Shown here one piece after another: positions 43,558 to 52,565 of a DNA stretch of 64,000 nucleotides. The DNA comes from Microbispora hainanensis (lineage in GTDB: Bacteria > Actinomycetota > Actinomycetes > Streptosporangiales > Streptosporangiaceae): NCBI RefSeq assembly GCF_036186745.1, contig NZ_CP108086.1, forward strand, positions 868,001 through 932,000, written 5' to 3'. Below the pieces are notes generated by a model. The model searched no databases. It was not told where the DNA came from and saw only the letters and a program-made list of their open reading frames with translations. The first letter of the stretch is position 1. Each line of letters begins with the position of its first letter. The position numbers were made by a program, and so were the translations under genes.

Positions 43558-45315
43558 TCACGCGCTCACGTCGACCACGACGCGAACCGTGGCCTGGTCC
43601 GTCTCCGTGGTGCGGACCGTGAGAACGGCCTGCCAGCGACCCGGGAACGGCAGGTTCATCTGGCCGATGTAGTGCCCGCCGGCGCCCTGGAGCTCCACCG
43701 GGATCGGCCCGAGGTCCCGGCCTGTGAGGGTCATGGCCGCGTGCACCTCCGGCACGTTGAGCGGCGCGCCGTTCGGGCCGAGCACCGACAGGTGTAGCTG
43801 CGCCGGCCCCACCTTCGGTGGAAACACCTCGAGCAGCACCGCACCACGCGCGGCGGGGCCGGAGCCGGCCGAGAACGGCACGGGTTCGGGCACGACCGGC
43901 ACCGGCGCCGCCGTATTCGCGGGCGCCGCCGTCGAGCGGCGCCCGGCGTACGCCGAGCGGGCCGGCTCCATGGCGACCAGCGCGGCGGACAGGCCGAGCA
44001 CGACGGCGCCCACCGCCGTCTCGGCCAGCAACCGCCGGTAGAACGCGTAGAGCTGGTAGGGGTCGGGGCCGCCACGACGCCGGTTGCCGCCCGTGCCGTA
44101 GTGGCGGGCGACCCATCCGCGGGCGGCGGCGCCGAACGCGACCAGCACGACCACGAGGGCGACCTTCGCCAGCAGAACCCGGCCGTACGCGGTGGCGAAC
44201 AGCGTCGGCAGCGACCCGACCTGCCGCCATGCCTGGAACAGACCGGTGGCGGCCATGACCGCCACGCACACCAGCGCCGTGTGCGAGAACCGGGGCACCG
44301 CCACGCGCAGGGTCACGGCGTCGCGGGCCGGCACGTGCGTCATGGCGAGCGCGACGAGACCCCCGAGCCAGACCGAGCCGGCGACGAGGTGCACGACGTC
44401 GACCGGCACGGCGAACCCGCGGGCCTGGCCCGTCACGCTGTGGTTCGCGAGGCTCCAGGTCGTGGCGAGCGCCGCGGCGGCCGCGAGCACCGCCGCCGCG
44501 GCCGTCCACCGCGTGCGGCGGTCCGGCGCGTCCGGGTAGCGGTTCAGCAGCCAGACGAGCGCGGGCGCCGCGGCGAGCAGCAGAGCGACGCGAATCCCGA
44601 GGGCACGGCCCAGGCCGGTGGCCCACGTCGTGGACAGCAGCCGCGGGTCGAAGACGCCCGCCAGGTCGCCGTCGGCCACGTACGGCCCGTACAACAGGCC
44701 GGAGGCGATCGCGGCGGCCAGGCCGGCGCCCCAGCCGGCCCACAACGCCCGCCGGGCCGGCCGTCGCCGCGCACCGGCCGGCCAGCACCACGCCAGGTAG
44801 AAGGCGGTGCCGACCAGCACGGCGAACCCTGCGAACGCGGCCCACCGGGCGGCGCCGTACGCGGTCGCGACATCGCCGTGACGATCGTCCGGGGGCGTGA
44901 CGCCGGCCGGCCGGCTGCCCGGCGTACCGACGGTGAACGTGTAGGCGCCCTGCACCGGGTGGCTGTCGGAGGACACCACCCGCCACGAGACGGTGTAGAC
45001 GCCGTCGGCGAGTTTCCCGTTCAGCGGGGCCTCCACCGACGTGGCGTCGCCCGCGCGGTGGGCCGGTGCGCCGATGCCGATGCGGGCGCCGTCCGGGCCG
45101 AACAGCCGCACGCCGTCCGGCGGCACGGTCACCGGGTCGGTGAACTGCAGCAGCAGCGTCCGAGGGGAGTCCTGGTAGATCTGGCCGTTGGCCGGCGCGG
45201 CGTCGATCAGTTCCGCGTGCGCCCAGGCAGGGCTCGCCACCATGAGGGACACGGCGGTGGCTAACCCTGCGAGGAGGACGGCGAGCACCGCGCCGCGCGT
45301 CCTGGTGCGGGTCAT
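43558..45315 (-). CDS. CopC-CopD fusion copper resistance protein
   Basis: A 585-residue membrane protein. The signal peptide ends at ASPAWA and the mature N-terminus begins HAELIDAAPANGQIYQDSP, so the first His of CopC is exposed after cleavage. The second copper motif is VVSSDSHPVQGAYTF. CopD follows, with eight or more helices from about residue 155 to 445. A C-terminal extracytoplasmic domain (AQLHLSVLGPNGAPLNVPEV) resembles the FixH/YtkA fold. It would bind copper outside and pass it across the membrane. It overlaps the YcnI gene by four bases. Confidence 0.9.
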   Translation of the reverse strand: MTRTRTRGAVLAVLLAGLATAVSLMVASPAWAHAELIDAAPANGQIYQDSPRTLLLQFTDPVTVPPDGVRLFGPDGARIGIGAPAHRAGDATSVEAPLNGKLADGVYTVSWRVVSSDSHPVQGAYTFTVGTPGSRPAGVTPPDDRHGDVATAYGAARWAAFAGFAVLVGTAFYLAWCWPAGARRRPARRALWAGWGAGLAAAIASGLLYGPYVADGDLAGVFDPRLLSTTWATGLGRALGIRVALLLAAAPALVWLLNRYPDAPDRRTRWTAAAAVLAAAAALATTWSLANHSVTGQARGFAVPVDVVHLVAGSVWLGGLVALAMTHVPARDAVTLRVAVPRFSHTALVCVAVMAATGLFQAWRQVGSLPTLFATAYGRVLLAKVALVVVLVAFGAAARGWVARHYGTGGNRRRGGPDPYQLYAFYRRLLAETAVGAVVLGLSAALVAMEPARSAYAGRRSTAAPANTAAPVPVVPEPVPFSAGSGPAARGAVLLEVFPPKVGPAQLHLSVLGPNGAPLNVPEVHAAMTLTGRDLGPIPVELQGAGGHYIGQMNLPFPGRWQAVLTVRTTETDQATVRVVVDVSA

Positions 45316-46043
45316 GGCGAGAGCCGCGCGGCGGTGTCCGCCTCCGCGAGCGGCGCGGAGGCCGGCGCCGGGGCGCGCCGGCGCAGCCCGGTCGCGGCCG
45401 CCGTCAGCAGCGCGAGCGCGCCGAGCGCGAGGCCGGCCCAGCCGAGCAGGCGAGCGACGCCGTCGTCGGTGGGGGTGGCCGCGGCGGGCGCGGTGGCCTG
45501 CGGCGCGTCCGGCGGCTTGACGTAGATCACCGGCGCCGGGTGTTCGGGCTGTGGAGCGCCGGCCTCCGGGATGTCGATCCAGCGGACGACCTCACCGTTG
45601 CTGTAGGTCTGCAGCGCCTTGAACACGAGCTCGCCGGGCGTGGTGGGCAGCGGGCCGAGGGACACCTCGAAGACCTGGTACTCGCCGGGCTTGATGGCGC
45701 CGCCCTCCCACACGATGCCCGTGACGGCCTTGTCGGCGGCCTCGTCCTCGGACCCGGCGGACGCGGCGTTCGGCAGTTGCCGGGTGGCGACAGTGGCCTT
45801 CCAGCCGGGGACGGGGCGCACGGAGACGCTGGAGAGCTGGGCGTTCTCCGGGAAGACGACCTCGACGCGGGTCGTGTTCGCGTCCGCGCGCTCGTCGGGC
45901 ACCTTGAACGCGAACGTGCCGCGGCCGCCGGTGGTGGCGACCGAGGGGGAAACGGTGACGTGGGCGAACGCCGGCAAGGTGGGGGCGAGCAGGACGGCGA
46001 CGCCGGCGACGAGCGTCGCGGCGACGGCGCGGATGGGCTTCAT
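45312..46043 (-). CDS. YcnI family copper-associated protein (DUF1775)
   Basis: A 243-residue exported protein. The signal peptide ends with LPAFA and the mature chain starts with the copper-ligand His: HVTVSPSVATTGGRGTFAF. The domain continues with VPGWKATVATRQLP and ends near residue 170 at VVRWID, the Trp-containing part of the YcnI site. A Pro/Ala linker and one C-terminal helix with a basic tail anchor it to the membrane. ATG 46043 has AAGGAG seven bases upstream. It is coupled to CopC-CopD, matching the common ycnI-copCD arrangement. Confidence 0.92.
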   Translation of the reverse strand: MKPIRAVAATLVAGVAVLLAPTLPAFAHVTVSPSVATTGGRGTFAFKVPDERADANTTRVEVVFPENAQLSSVSVRPVPGWKATVATRQLPNAASAGSEDEAADKAVTGIVWEGGAIKPGEYQVFEVSLGPLPTTPGELVFKALQTYSNGEVVRWIDIPEAGAPQPEHPAPVIYVKPPDAPQATAPAAATPTDDGVARLLGWAGLALGALALLTAAATGLRRRAPAPASAPLAEADTAARLSP

Positions 46044-46140
46044 GCGCGGGCTCCTTGCGCGTATCGGTATGTGGAGCCCGTGCCGGCCAGGTGCTGTCAC
46101 GACTGACCGGCACGGGTTCGGAGGCAGGTTCAGCCGGTGA

Positions 46141-47520
46141 CTACGCCGTTACATTGACGATCGTCACGAGGCCGATCATGCCGTTGGGTCCCTCGGAGTG
46201 GGAGAAGATGTGGCAGTGCAGCAACCACTTACCGGGCTCTTTGGGCTGGAACACGATGTCGTACGTCTGTCCGACGCCGACGTTGAGCGTGTCCACGGTG
46301 TACGGTGACGCGAGCTTGTTGCCGTCTTGGGCCACGACCTGGAACGCCGCGCCGTGCAGGTGGATCGGGTGGATCATCTCGGGGCCCGCGCCGATCAGCC
46401 GGATGTGGACCTTCTGGTTGACCGCCGCCGCCAGCGGCGCGGTCGCCGGGTACGACTTGCCGTTGAAGGTGAACCCGTTGGAACCGTCGCCGATCTGGAT
46501 GGTGTAGTGCTTGTCGGCGGCGATGTCGCCCAGCGTCGGGGTCACCAGGAGCGCGCCGTAGAGGCCCCGGCCGACCTGGCCGCCGCCCATGTGCGAGTGG
46601 TACCAGTGCGTGCCGGTCGACTTGGCGGTCCACTCGTACGTGTAGGTCTCGCCGGGCAGGATGTGCGGCTGGGTGATGTCCGGCACGCCGTCCTGCGCGT
46701 TCGGCAGCACCATGCCGTGCCAGTGCACCGCCGTGTGCTCCGGCAGGTCGTTCTGCACGATGACCCGCACCTTGTCGCCCTCGTTGACCTTGATGGTGGG
46801 GCCGGGCACTATGCCGTTGAACGTGTACGCCAGCTTCACCACCCCGGGCGAGACCTCCCAGTCGGTCTGCGACATGCACAGCTTGAACACCTTGACGGAG
46901 CCGACCACCTCGTAGGCGGCCAGCCGGGTGCCGTCACCCTGGTCGGCGCCGAGGACCGGGTCGTCGCAGGGCGCGGAGCCGGGCGTCGGCGTCGTCGGGG
47001 TGACGCTCGGGCTCGGGCTCACGCCCGGGCTGACACCCGGCGACGGGCTGCCGCTGGGCGAACGGCTCGGGCTCGGCGACGGGCTCGCGCTCGGCGAGCG
47101 GGACGGCGACGGCGATGCCGTTCCGGCGTTGATGATGCCGGTCATGTACGGGTGGAAACTGCAGTAGTAGTTGTACGAGCCTGCGGCGACGATGGTGACC
47201 GTGAAGGTCGCCCCGGGCGGCAGGTCCGGGGACGTGAAGTCGCCGCGGATGGCGTGGACGGTACCGTCCGTCTCCTGGTTGACGAACGTGACCGTGTCGC
47301 CGGGTGCCAGCGTGAGCACGTCCGGCGTGAACGCGAAGTTCTTGATCGCGATCGTGTGGTTCGCCGCTTGCGCGGCCTTCGGCGCGAACAGTGTCGTGCC
47401 GGAGACCAGGATCGAGAGCGCGATCACGCCGATCAGCATCAGCCGGCGTAACGGTGGCGAGGCGTTGGAGAGTGCGCGCCGGAGGGCCGCGAAGGGCTCC
47501 GGTGCGGTCGTATCAGACAT
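46141..47520 (-). CDS. Cupredoxin-multicopper oxidase fusion, secreted
   Basis: A 459-residue protein. An N-terminal membrane/signal segment (about residues 27-48) is followed by a plastocyanin-like domain with type 1 ligands HAIRGDF and YYCSFHPYM (to about 130), a Ser/Pro-rich linker of about 45 residues, and a two-domain multicopper oxidase. Its copper motifs are intact: HWHGMV, HWYHSHMGG, HPIHLHG and LLHCHIFSHSEGPNGM. Such enzymes oxidise Cu(I), phenols or metals using oxygen; the extra cupredoxin could be the built-in electron donor. GAGGAAG lies near the ATG. It belongs to the copper block, 97 bp before ycnI. Confidence 0.9.
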   Translation of the reverse strand: MSDTTAPEPFAALRRALSNASPPLRRLMLIGVIALSILVSGTTLFAPKAAQAANHTIAIKNFAFTPDVLTLAPGDTVTFVNQETDGTVHAIRGDFTSPDLPPGATFTVTIVAAGSYNYYCSFHPYMTGIINAGTASPSPSRSPSASPSPSPSRSPSGSPSPGVSPGVSPSPSVTPTTPTPGSAPCDDPVLGADQGDGTRLAAYEVVGSVKVFKLCMSQTDWEVSPGVVKLAYTFNGIVPGPTIKVNEGDKVRVIVQNDLPEHTAVHWHGMVLPNAQDGVPDITQPHILPGETYTYEWTAKSTGTHWYHSHMGGGQVGRGLYGALLVTPTLGDIAADKHYTIQIGDGSNGFTFNGKSYPATAPLAAAVNQKVHIRLIGAGPEMIHPIHLHGAAFQVVAQDGNKLASPYTVDTLNVGVGQTYDIVFQPKEPGKWLLHCHIFSHSEGPNGMIGLVTIVNVTA

Positions 47521-47614
47521 GGGTGTACTTCCTCGTCTACTGTGGAATGCACGCGCGCACGCGTCGAGGGCCGAATGGACCGGCGTGGGTGGTGCGCGAT
47601 GGGGGCCCTGGTCA

Positions 47615-47649
47615 GGGGGAGGGACCGTCCGCTTCACGGTCCCTCCCCC
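47615..47649 (-). terminator. Hairpin after the interrupted beta-propeller gene
   Basis: GGGGGAGGGACCGT and ACGGTCCCTCCCCC form a perfect 14-bp stem with loop CCGCTTC, 18 bp beyond the upstream gene's stop. No U-tract follows, so partial read-through into the oxidase gene is possible. Confidence 0.65.
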
Positions 47650-47666
47650 GCAGTGCGGGCCCGCGG

Positions 47667-49976
47667 TTACTCACAGACCCCCGGGTTGATGGGGTTGAGC
47701 TGGTTACACGTGAGCTGGTTCGCCATCTCCGGCGTGGCGTTCTGCACCCAGCCGTTGTAGACGATCGGGTAGGGGAGGACGCCCTGCCCGCCCATGCCGT
47801 TGTAGGCGGTCACGACGTCATCCGTGGCGGTGCCCGCGGCCGAGTCGAGAACCATCCTGCCGACGATCGTGGCGTCGGCGGGGTCGCCGTCGCCGTTGGG
47901 GTCGGTGTCGATCACGGCGAGAGTGTTGGCGAACTTGCTCGACGCGTAGGCGTAGTAGCCGCCGCCGCGCTTGGCGCCGAAGTTGATGCCGTGACAGCCG
48001 GAGTCGCACGGCAGGTACTTGACCACCTTGTCGGTCTTGGTGTCGATGACGGCGATGTTGCTCGTGAGCGTGTTAGCCACGAGCACCACGTTGCCGTCAG
48101 GGCTGACCGGGATCTGGATCGGCAGGCCGCCGAAGCTCCCGTTCGTCGCCCCGGTCACCATGTCGTAGTTCGCCCACAGGTCGATGGCCTTGTAGCCGAC
48201 GTTGGTGCCGCTGTCGCTGTGGCACGCCGGCCCGTCCAACGAGACGCAGGAGACGCTCTGGCCGAGGAAGTTGGCCACGTAGTACTTCGAGGCGTCCGGC
48301 ATCATGCCGGTCGCGATGGGCAGCTGCTCGGTCTGCGCCTCCTGGATCGAGCCCGACGGCACGTCGACGATCGTCGAGTTGTTGTGGTTGACGTTCGGCG
48401 TGACCATGGTGTGCCCGTCGGCGCTCATCCAGTGCGCGTGCGGGTGAGCCGGTGTCTGGCCGGGACCCTGCACCAGGATGCGCCTGTCGATCTGCGTGGC
48501 ACCCGGACTCAGTTCGACCACCGCGTTGCCGGCGTTGATGGCGACGTGGAGCTGGTCGGTGTCGGGCCGGGTCATCACATGGGATGGGTCCGGGCCGACC
48601 TGGATAGTTCGCACGAGCTTACCCGTGGTCCGGTCGAACACGGTCAGACGGTCGGAGAACCATTCCGTCTGATAGATGTACTTTCCGTCGCGGTCCGACC
48701 ACATGTTGTGCGGATTGTTGAGGTTGATCTGTGGTAGCGCCACCTTCCGGGTCACGGTCCAGTTCTGCACGTCGACCCTGGTCGCCGCGCCGGACTTGGC
48801 CTTGCCGGCGTATTTCTCCATCTGGGTGTCGACCCAGAGCTCGCCGACGCCGGGCACGCTCGGCCGCTGGGTCAGCGCGGGCAGCGTTACGCCCTCGTTG
48901 AACTTGCTGTTGTAGTACGCGTCGAGGCTCGGAATGAGCACCGGCTGCTCGTTCGCGTCATACTGCAGGATCGGCGCGGGCGGGTAGTAGGGGTTCCAGT
49001 TCTTGGTCTGCGTGTTGCTGTAGACCTGCCAGTTGTCGGGTGTGGTGATCCGGAAGAACTTCTGCACGAGCTCCTGCACCACGTCGGCCGAGCTGGGCAC
49101 GACGATTCCGCCCTTGACGTTGACGTTGAGCTTCTTGCCGAAGTCCAGGCCGGGCGTGAGCGGGTCGTCCACGACCACAGCGCCGAGCATGTACGGGTGG
49201 ATCTTGCAGACCCACGCGTACAGGCCCGGTTCGGTCAGGCCGGCCTCGGCGTTGCCGATGAACGCGCTGTTCTGGTCGATCGGCTGCGCGCCGACCGGCC
49301 AGATCAGGCTGGTCACCGAGTGGGCCGAGGCGGCCGCCGGTGCCGCCACCGTGAACTTCGCCTTCGGCGCGAGGCTCAGGTCCGCGGGCGCCAGCGCGGC
49401 GACCTCGTTGAGCGTGCGCATCAGGTCGAGCCCCACGGGCAGGCTGCTGAGCGGGACGGCGCTGCTGTCCGACGCCGTCAACAGCTGCTGGCCGAGCTGG
49501 TTGATCTGCGTCTTGGCGCGCTGGATCGTTGGGTTCAGGAATCCGAGCAGGCCGCCCGCCGCGTCGACCGCCGAGTTGAGCTGGTCGAGGTTGAGCAGGC
49601 TGTTAACGTTCACACCGAGGCTGCCGATCAGCGGTGCGTCGCCGTTGAGCAACGGCAGGTTGAGCAGGCCGCCGCCGAGATCGCCGTTGAGCAGCGTGTC
49701 GACGCTCAGCGGCAGCGACGCGAGCTTGGTCCGCGGCGTCACGGCGAGGCCGAGCGACCGCGTGCCGAACAGCGTCGCACCGGTGTCGAACCACGCACCC
49801 TAGTTATCGGTGAGCGTGAATTGCACCGGCGTTCCTACACCGATCGGAAGCGCCTGGGATGGGGAAGGGCTGACCCCGATTGTTACCAGAACCAGGATGG
49901 GGGTCAGCAGCCAAGCCAATCGTCGTCTGATGGCCCGGCGTCGGGCGGCGAGAATGCCGCGTGGGGGAGAATTCAT
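47667..49976 (-). pseudogene. Secreted cupredoxin/beta-propeller protein interrupted by an in-frame TAG
   Basis: AGGAGGAG precedes ATG 49976 and a signal peptide (RRRLAWLLTPILVLVTIGVS, cleavage near SQA). After VGTPVQFTLTDN the frame meets TAG (49800-49802) and then continues without shift for 710 codons: GAWFDTGATLFG, a Leu/Asn-rich repeat region, a cupredoxin-like site YAWVCKIHPYMLGAVV and a YVTN-type beta-propeller (VFDRTTGKLVRTIQVGPDP, VAVIDTKTDK-like blades). A CAG-to-TAG change would explain it. Reinitiation at GTG 49742 would give 691 residues without an export signal. Read-through or sequencing error cannot be excluded. Confidence 0.75.
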
Positions 49977-50018
49977 GCACTCCTCCTGAAGTGGGGTGAG
50001 ATCGATGACGCCAGCCGG

Positions 50019-50378
50019 ATGTTTCACGCGCGACTAGGCGCAGTTAACTCGCAGTGAACCGGCGCTCACGCGCAACACGGTTACGAACTCCTCAACATGG
50101 TGCGGCGGGGCCTGTGAATCGGGCTGGTTTCAGGACCAAAATCAGGTCGAGCCGACCGGCGCGGATTTGCGGCCCCCAGGCGGCCGATGGACAAATACAA
50201 ACGGCCGACGGCGGACGCTACCACCCCGGAACAAGCCGCATAACATGGCCAAACGTCCAGAGTCCACCGATTACCCCATCGCCGGCGACGGGGGGCACGG
50301 CGAGACACATACCGGCATTCTTAACGACTCATGAGACGCGAAAGGCCGTGTAAAAGAATGACCACGCCGAGCCGGAAG
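50019..50378. repeat. Direct repeat, copy 1
   Basis: The copy begins ATGTTTCACGCGC and ends CCACGCCGAGCCG. It aligns with copy 2 at a constant offset of 372 bases (for example ATGGACAAATACAAACGGCC at 50187 and 50559) until a 7-base indel near 50220, after which the offset is 365. Shared blocks include CACGCGCAACACGGTTACGA and CGCAGTTAACTC. The frame that is open in copy 2 is shifted here by the indel. Confidence 0.9.
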
Positions 50379-50390
50379 GCGAGCGTGATG

Positions 50391-50743
50391 ATGTTTCACG
50401 CGCAGATCGGCGCAGTTAACTCTCCGTAAACGGATGATCACGCGCAACACGGTTACGAACTCCTCAACATGGCGCGGCGGCGCCTGTGAATCAGGTTGGT
50501 TCAGTATCAAGATCAGATCGAATTGACCAAAGCCGGATTTGCGCCCCTCAGGCGGCTGATGGACAAATACAAACGGCCGACGGCGGACGCGACGAACAAG
50601 CCGCGTTACGTGGCCGAACGGGCAGAGTCAACCGATTACTCCATTGCGGCCGACGGGACGCACGGCGAGACGCACACCGGCACCCTTCACGACTCATGAG
50701 ACGCCAGAGGCCGCATGGAAGAAGGGCCACGCCGAGCCGAAAG
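50391..50743. repeat. Direct repeat, copy 2
   Basis: The second copy starts 12 bases after the first ends. Identity is high but not perfect, with scattered substitutions. It contains an open frame (50496-50699). No terminal inverted repeats or target duplications were seen, so a tandem duplication fits better than a transposable element. Confidence 0.9.
50496..50699 (+). other. Open frame of 67 codons inside repeat copy 2
   Basis: From TTG 50496 the frame reads a protein-like sequence (LTKAGFAPLRRLMDKYKRP, then RAESTDYSIAADGTHGETHT, ending HDS). A TGA six bases upstream and no ribosome-binding site argue that it is the 3' part of a lost gene. The same region in copy 1 is frameshifted. No family recognised. 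Confidence 0.3.
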
Positions 50744-50878
50744 ACGTCCTATGGGGCTGACGCCGCACAGCGCGGCAAAGGCGGCCCCGCTGTTCAGCCG
50801 ATCAGAGTTGTCGCCTGCGGTGCCGCTCAGGGTTGTCGCCTGCGGTGACGAGGAGACAAGCGGCCTGCCGCCGGGCGG
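50744..50878. other. Spacer between the repeats and the exporter genes
   Basis: GTTGTCGCCTGCGGTG occurs twice (50807 and 50833), giving a short direct repeat. No gene is seen. Confidence 0.4.
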
Positions 50879-51640
50879 TCAGAGCGCCACCAGCCGTCCG
50901 CTGCGCCCCTTCAGGCGGCCAACGGCCAGGGCGCCGCAGGCCAGCGCGACGACGAGGAGCACCCCGCACACCTCCGCCACGGTCGCCGCGTCGCCGGCGA
51001 GCGCGGCACGCAGCCCGTGCACGGCCCAGTAGCCGGGAGAGACCGGGGCCACGGCCGCGACCCAGTGCGGCAGCGCTCCGAGCGGAACGAGCGCGCCGCC
51101 GAGGCTGCTGAGCAGCATGCCGCCGATGTCGTACGCGGCCGACAGCTCGCCCATTCCGCGTACGAGCACGCCGAGCAGCGCGCCGAGGGCGAGCAGGGTG
51201 CAGCTCCAGCAGAGCAGGACGCCCAGCAGGAGCGGCGGATGCGGCACCCGCAGGCCCAGCACCCACACGCCGAAGCCGATGACGAGCAGTTGCTGGGCGA
51301 GCATGGCGGCGAAGACCGGCACGGCCTTGCCCACCAGGATCTCCGCGGGACGCAGCGCCGTGCCGCGCAGGCGGTCCCAGGTGCGGCCGAGCCGTTCGGT
51401 GAGGATCGCGCTGCCGGAGATGCCGAGCGCGAGCAGCGAGAAGGTCACCAGCGTGCCCACGACCGCCTGCTCCGTGCCCGCCGCCTCGCCCTGCGCCGCC
51501 GCGTAAAGCGGGCGCAGCAGCGCGAGGAAGGCGAGCGGCAGGATCATCCGGCTCACCAGGGGGCCGGGCTCGCCCCGCATCAGCAGCAGGTTGTGGCGTA
51601 TCAGCACGCCGACGCGGCGTACGGACTCACCGGACCACAT
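50879..51640 (-). CDS. ABC-2 type exporter permease
   Basis: A 253-residue membrane protein with six hydrophobic segments. Conserved ABC-2 features include MILPLAFLALLRPL near residue 33, SAILTERLGRTWDRLRGTAL near 76 (the E-loop region) and the C-terminal PVSPGYWAVHGLRAAL. The ATG at 51640 overlaps the end of the ATPase gene by 14 bases. With the ATPase it would export a drug or natural product. The divergent TetR gene suggests control by the exported compound. Confidence 0.9.
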   Translation of the reverse strand: MWSGESVRRVGVLIRHNLLLMRGEPGPLVSRMILPLAFLALLRPLYAAAQGEAAGTEQAVVGTLVTFSLLALGISGSAILTERLGRTWDRLRGTALRPAEILVGKAVPVFAAMLAQQLLVIGFGVWVLGLRVPHPPLLLGVLLCWSCTLLALGALLGVLVRGMGELSAAYDIGGMLLSSLGGALVPLGALPHWVAAVAPVSPGYWAVHGLRAALAGDAATVAEVCGVLLVVALACGALAVGRLKGRSGRLVAL

Positions 51641-52511
51641 CGCGCACCTCCCCGCCGTCCCGCTCCGAGAACGCGGCTTCCAGCGAGCGGTAGAGGTCGT
51701 CCAGGCCGGGCCGCCGCACATCGACGGAGACGGGCGTACGTCCCGACGCGAGCAGCGCGGCGAGATCGGCGCCGGGGTCCGTGGTCGGCAGGCGCAGCTC
51801 GGGCTCGGCCGGGTCGTCGAAGGCGACCCGCAGCTCGCCCGGCAGGTCTCGGGTGAGCTCCTGCTGGGAGCCACGCGCGATGACGCGTCCGGCACGGGCG
51901 AGCGCCACCGTGGCGTCCAGATCGACGAGCTCCGGCAGATAGTGGGTCGTGTAGAGGACGGCGGCCCCCGCCTCGGCGCGGGCCCGGACCGCGGCCAGCA
52001 GTGCCGCCCGCGTCTCCGGGTCGGCGCCCGCGGTCGGCTCGTCCAGCAGGAGCAGCGGCGGCGACCCCACCATGGCCGTGGCCGCCTGGACGCGGCGGCG
52101 CTGACCACCGGACAGGACCCCGGCGGGCCGGTCCGCGACCGGGGCGAGGTGGAGCTCGTCCAGGACGCGGGTGGTCTCCGCGTCCCTGCGCCGCCCGCGC
52201 AGCCCGGCGAGCCCCGCGAACAACCGCAGGTGCTCCCGGACGCTCACCCGGTTGTACAGGGCGAGCTCCTGCGGAGCCACGCCGAGCAGACGCCGTACGG
52301 CACTGCCGGAGCGGAGCGCGTCATGTCCGGCCACCCACAGGCGGCCGGCGTCGGGGCGCACCAGGCCGGTGACGACCTCGACGAAGGTGGTCTTGCCCGC
52401 GCCGTTGTGGCCGATCAGGCCGGTGATCTCGCCGGGCGCGACCGTGAGGTCGAAGCCGTCGAGCACGTTGCGCGCGCCGTAGCGCTTCACCAGCTTCTCC
52501 GCGGCGAGCAT
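51627..52511 (-). CDS. ABC exporter ATPase (DrrA-like)
   Basis: A 294-residue ATPase. Walker A GLIGHNGAGKTTFVEV is near residue 34, the signature LSGGQRRRVQAA near 135 and Walker B LLLLDEPTAGADPETR near 155; the switch appears as YTTHYLPELV. The short C-terminal domain (to 294) is of the DrrA/CcmA class. Its start lies 54 bp from the divergent TetR start, and the shared spacer holds the GTATAC boxes. Confidence 0.93.
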   Translation of the reverse strand: MLAAEKLVKRYGARNVLDGFDLTVAPGEITGLIGHNGAGKTTFVEVVTGLVRPDAGRLWVAGHDALRSGSAVRRLLGVAPQELALYNRVSVREHLRLFAGLAGLRGRRRDAETTRVLDELHLAPVADRPAGVLSGGQRRRVQAATAMVGSPPLLLLDEPTAGADPETRAALLAAVRARAEAGAAVLYTTHYLPELVDLDATVALARAGRVIARGSQQELTRDLPGELRVAFDDPAEPELRLPTTDPGADLAALLASGRTPVSVDVRRPGLDDLYRSLEAAFSERDGGEVRDVVR

Positions 52512-52533
52512 CCATCCCTCCGGAGCATACGAG

Positions 52534-52563
52534 GTATACGGCGTATACGTCTACACTGTATAC
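52534..52563. promoter_or_regulatory. GTATAC operator cluster in the divergent promoter region
   Basis: The 6-base palindrome GTATAC occurs at 52534-52539, 52543-52548 and 52558-52563, with a related CATAC at 52526. The first two flank GGC symmetrically. They lie between the exporter ATPase and TetR starts, the last ending 2 bp before the TetR GTG, so bound TetR could repress both directions. Confidence 0.7.
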
Positions 52564-52565
52564 CT

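Noticed and set aside
46956-47124. DNA-level repeat in the multicopper oxidase gene
   Set aside because: It is the coding sequence of a Ser/Pro-rich linker between domains, an ordinary feature of secreted actinomycete proteins.
50019-50743. CRISPR array
   Set aside because: Only two long repeat copies with no short repeat-spacer pattern and no cas genes.
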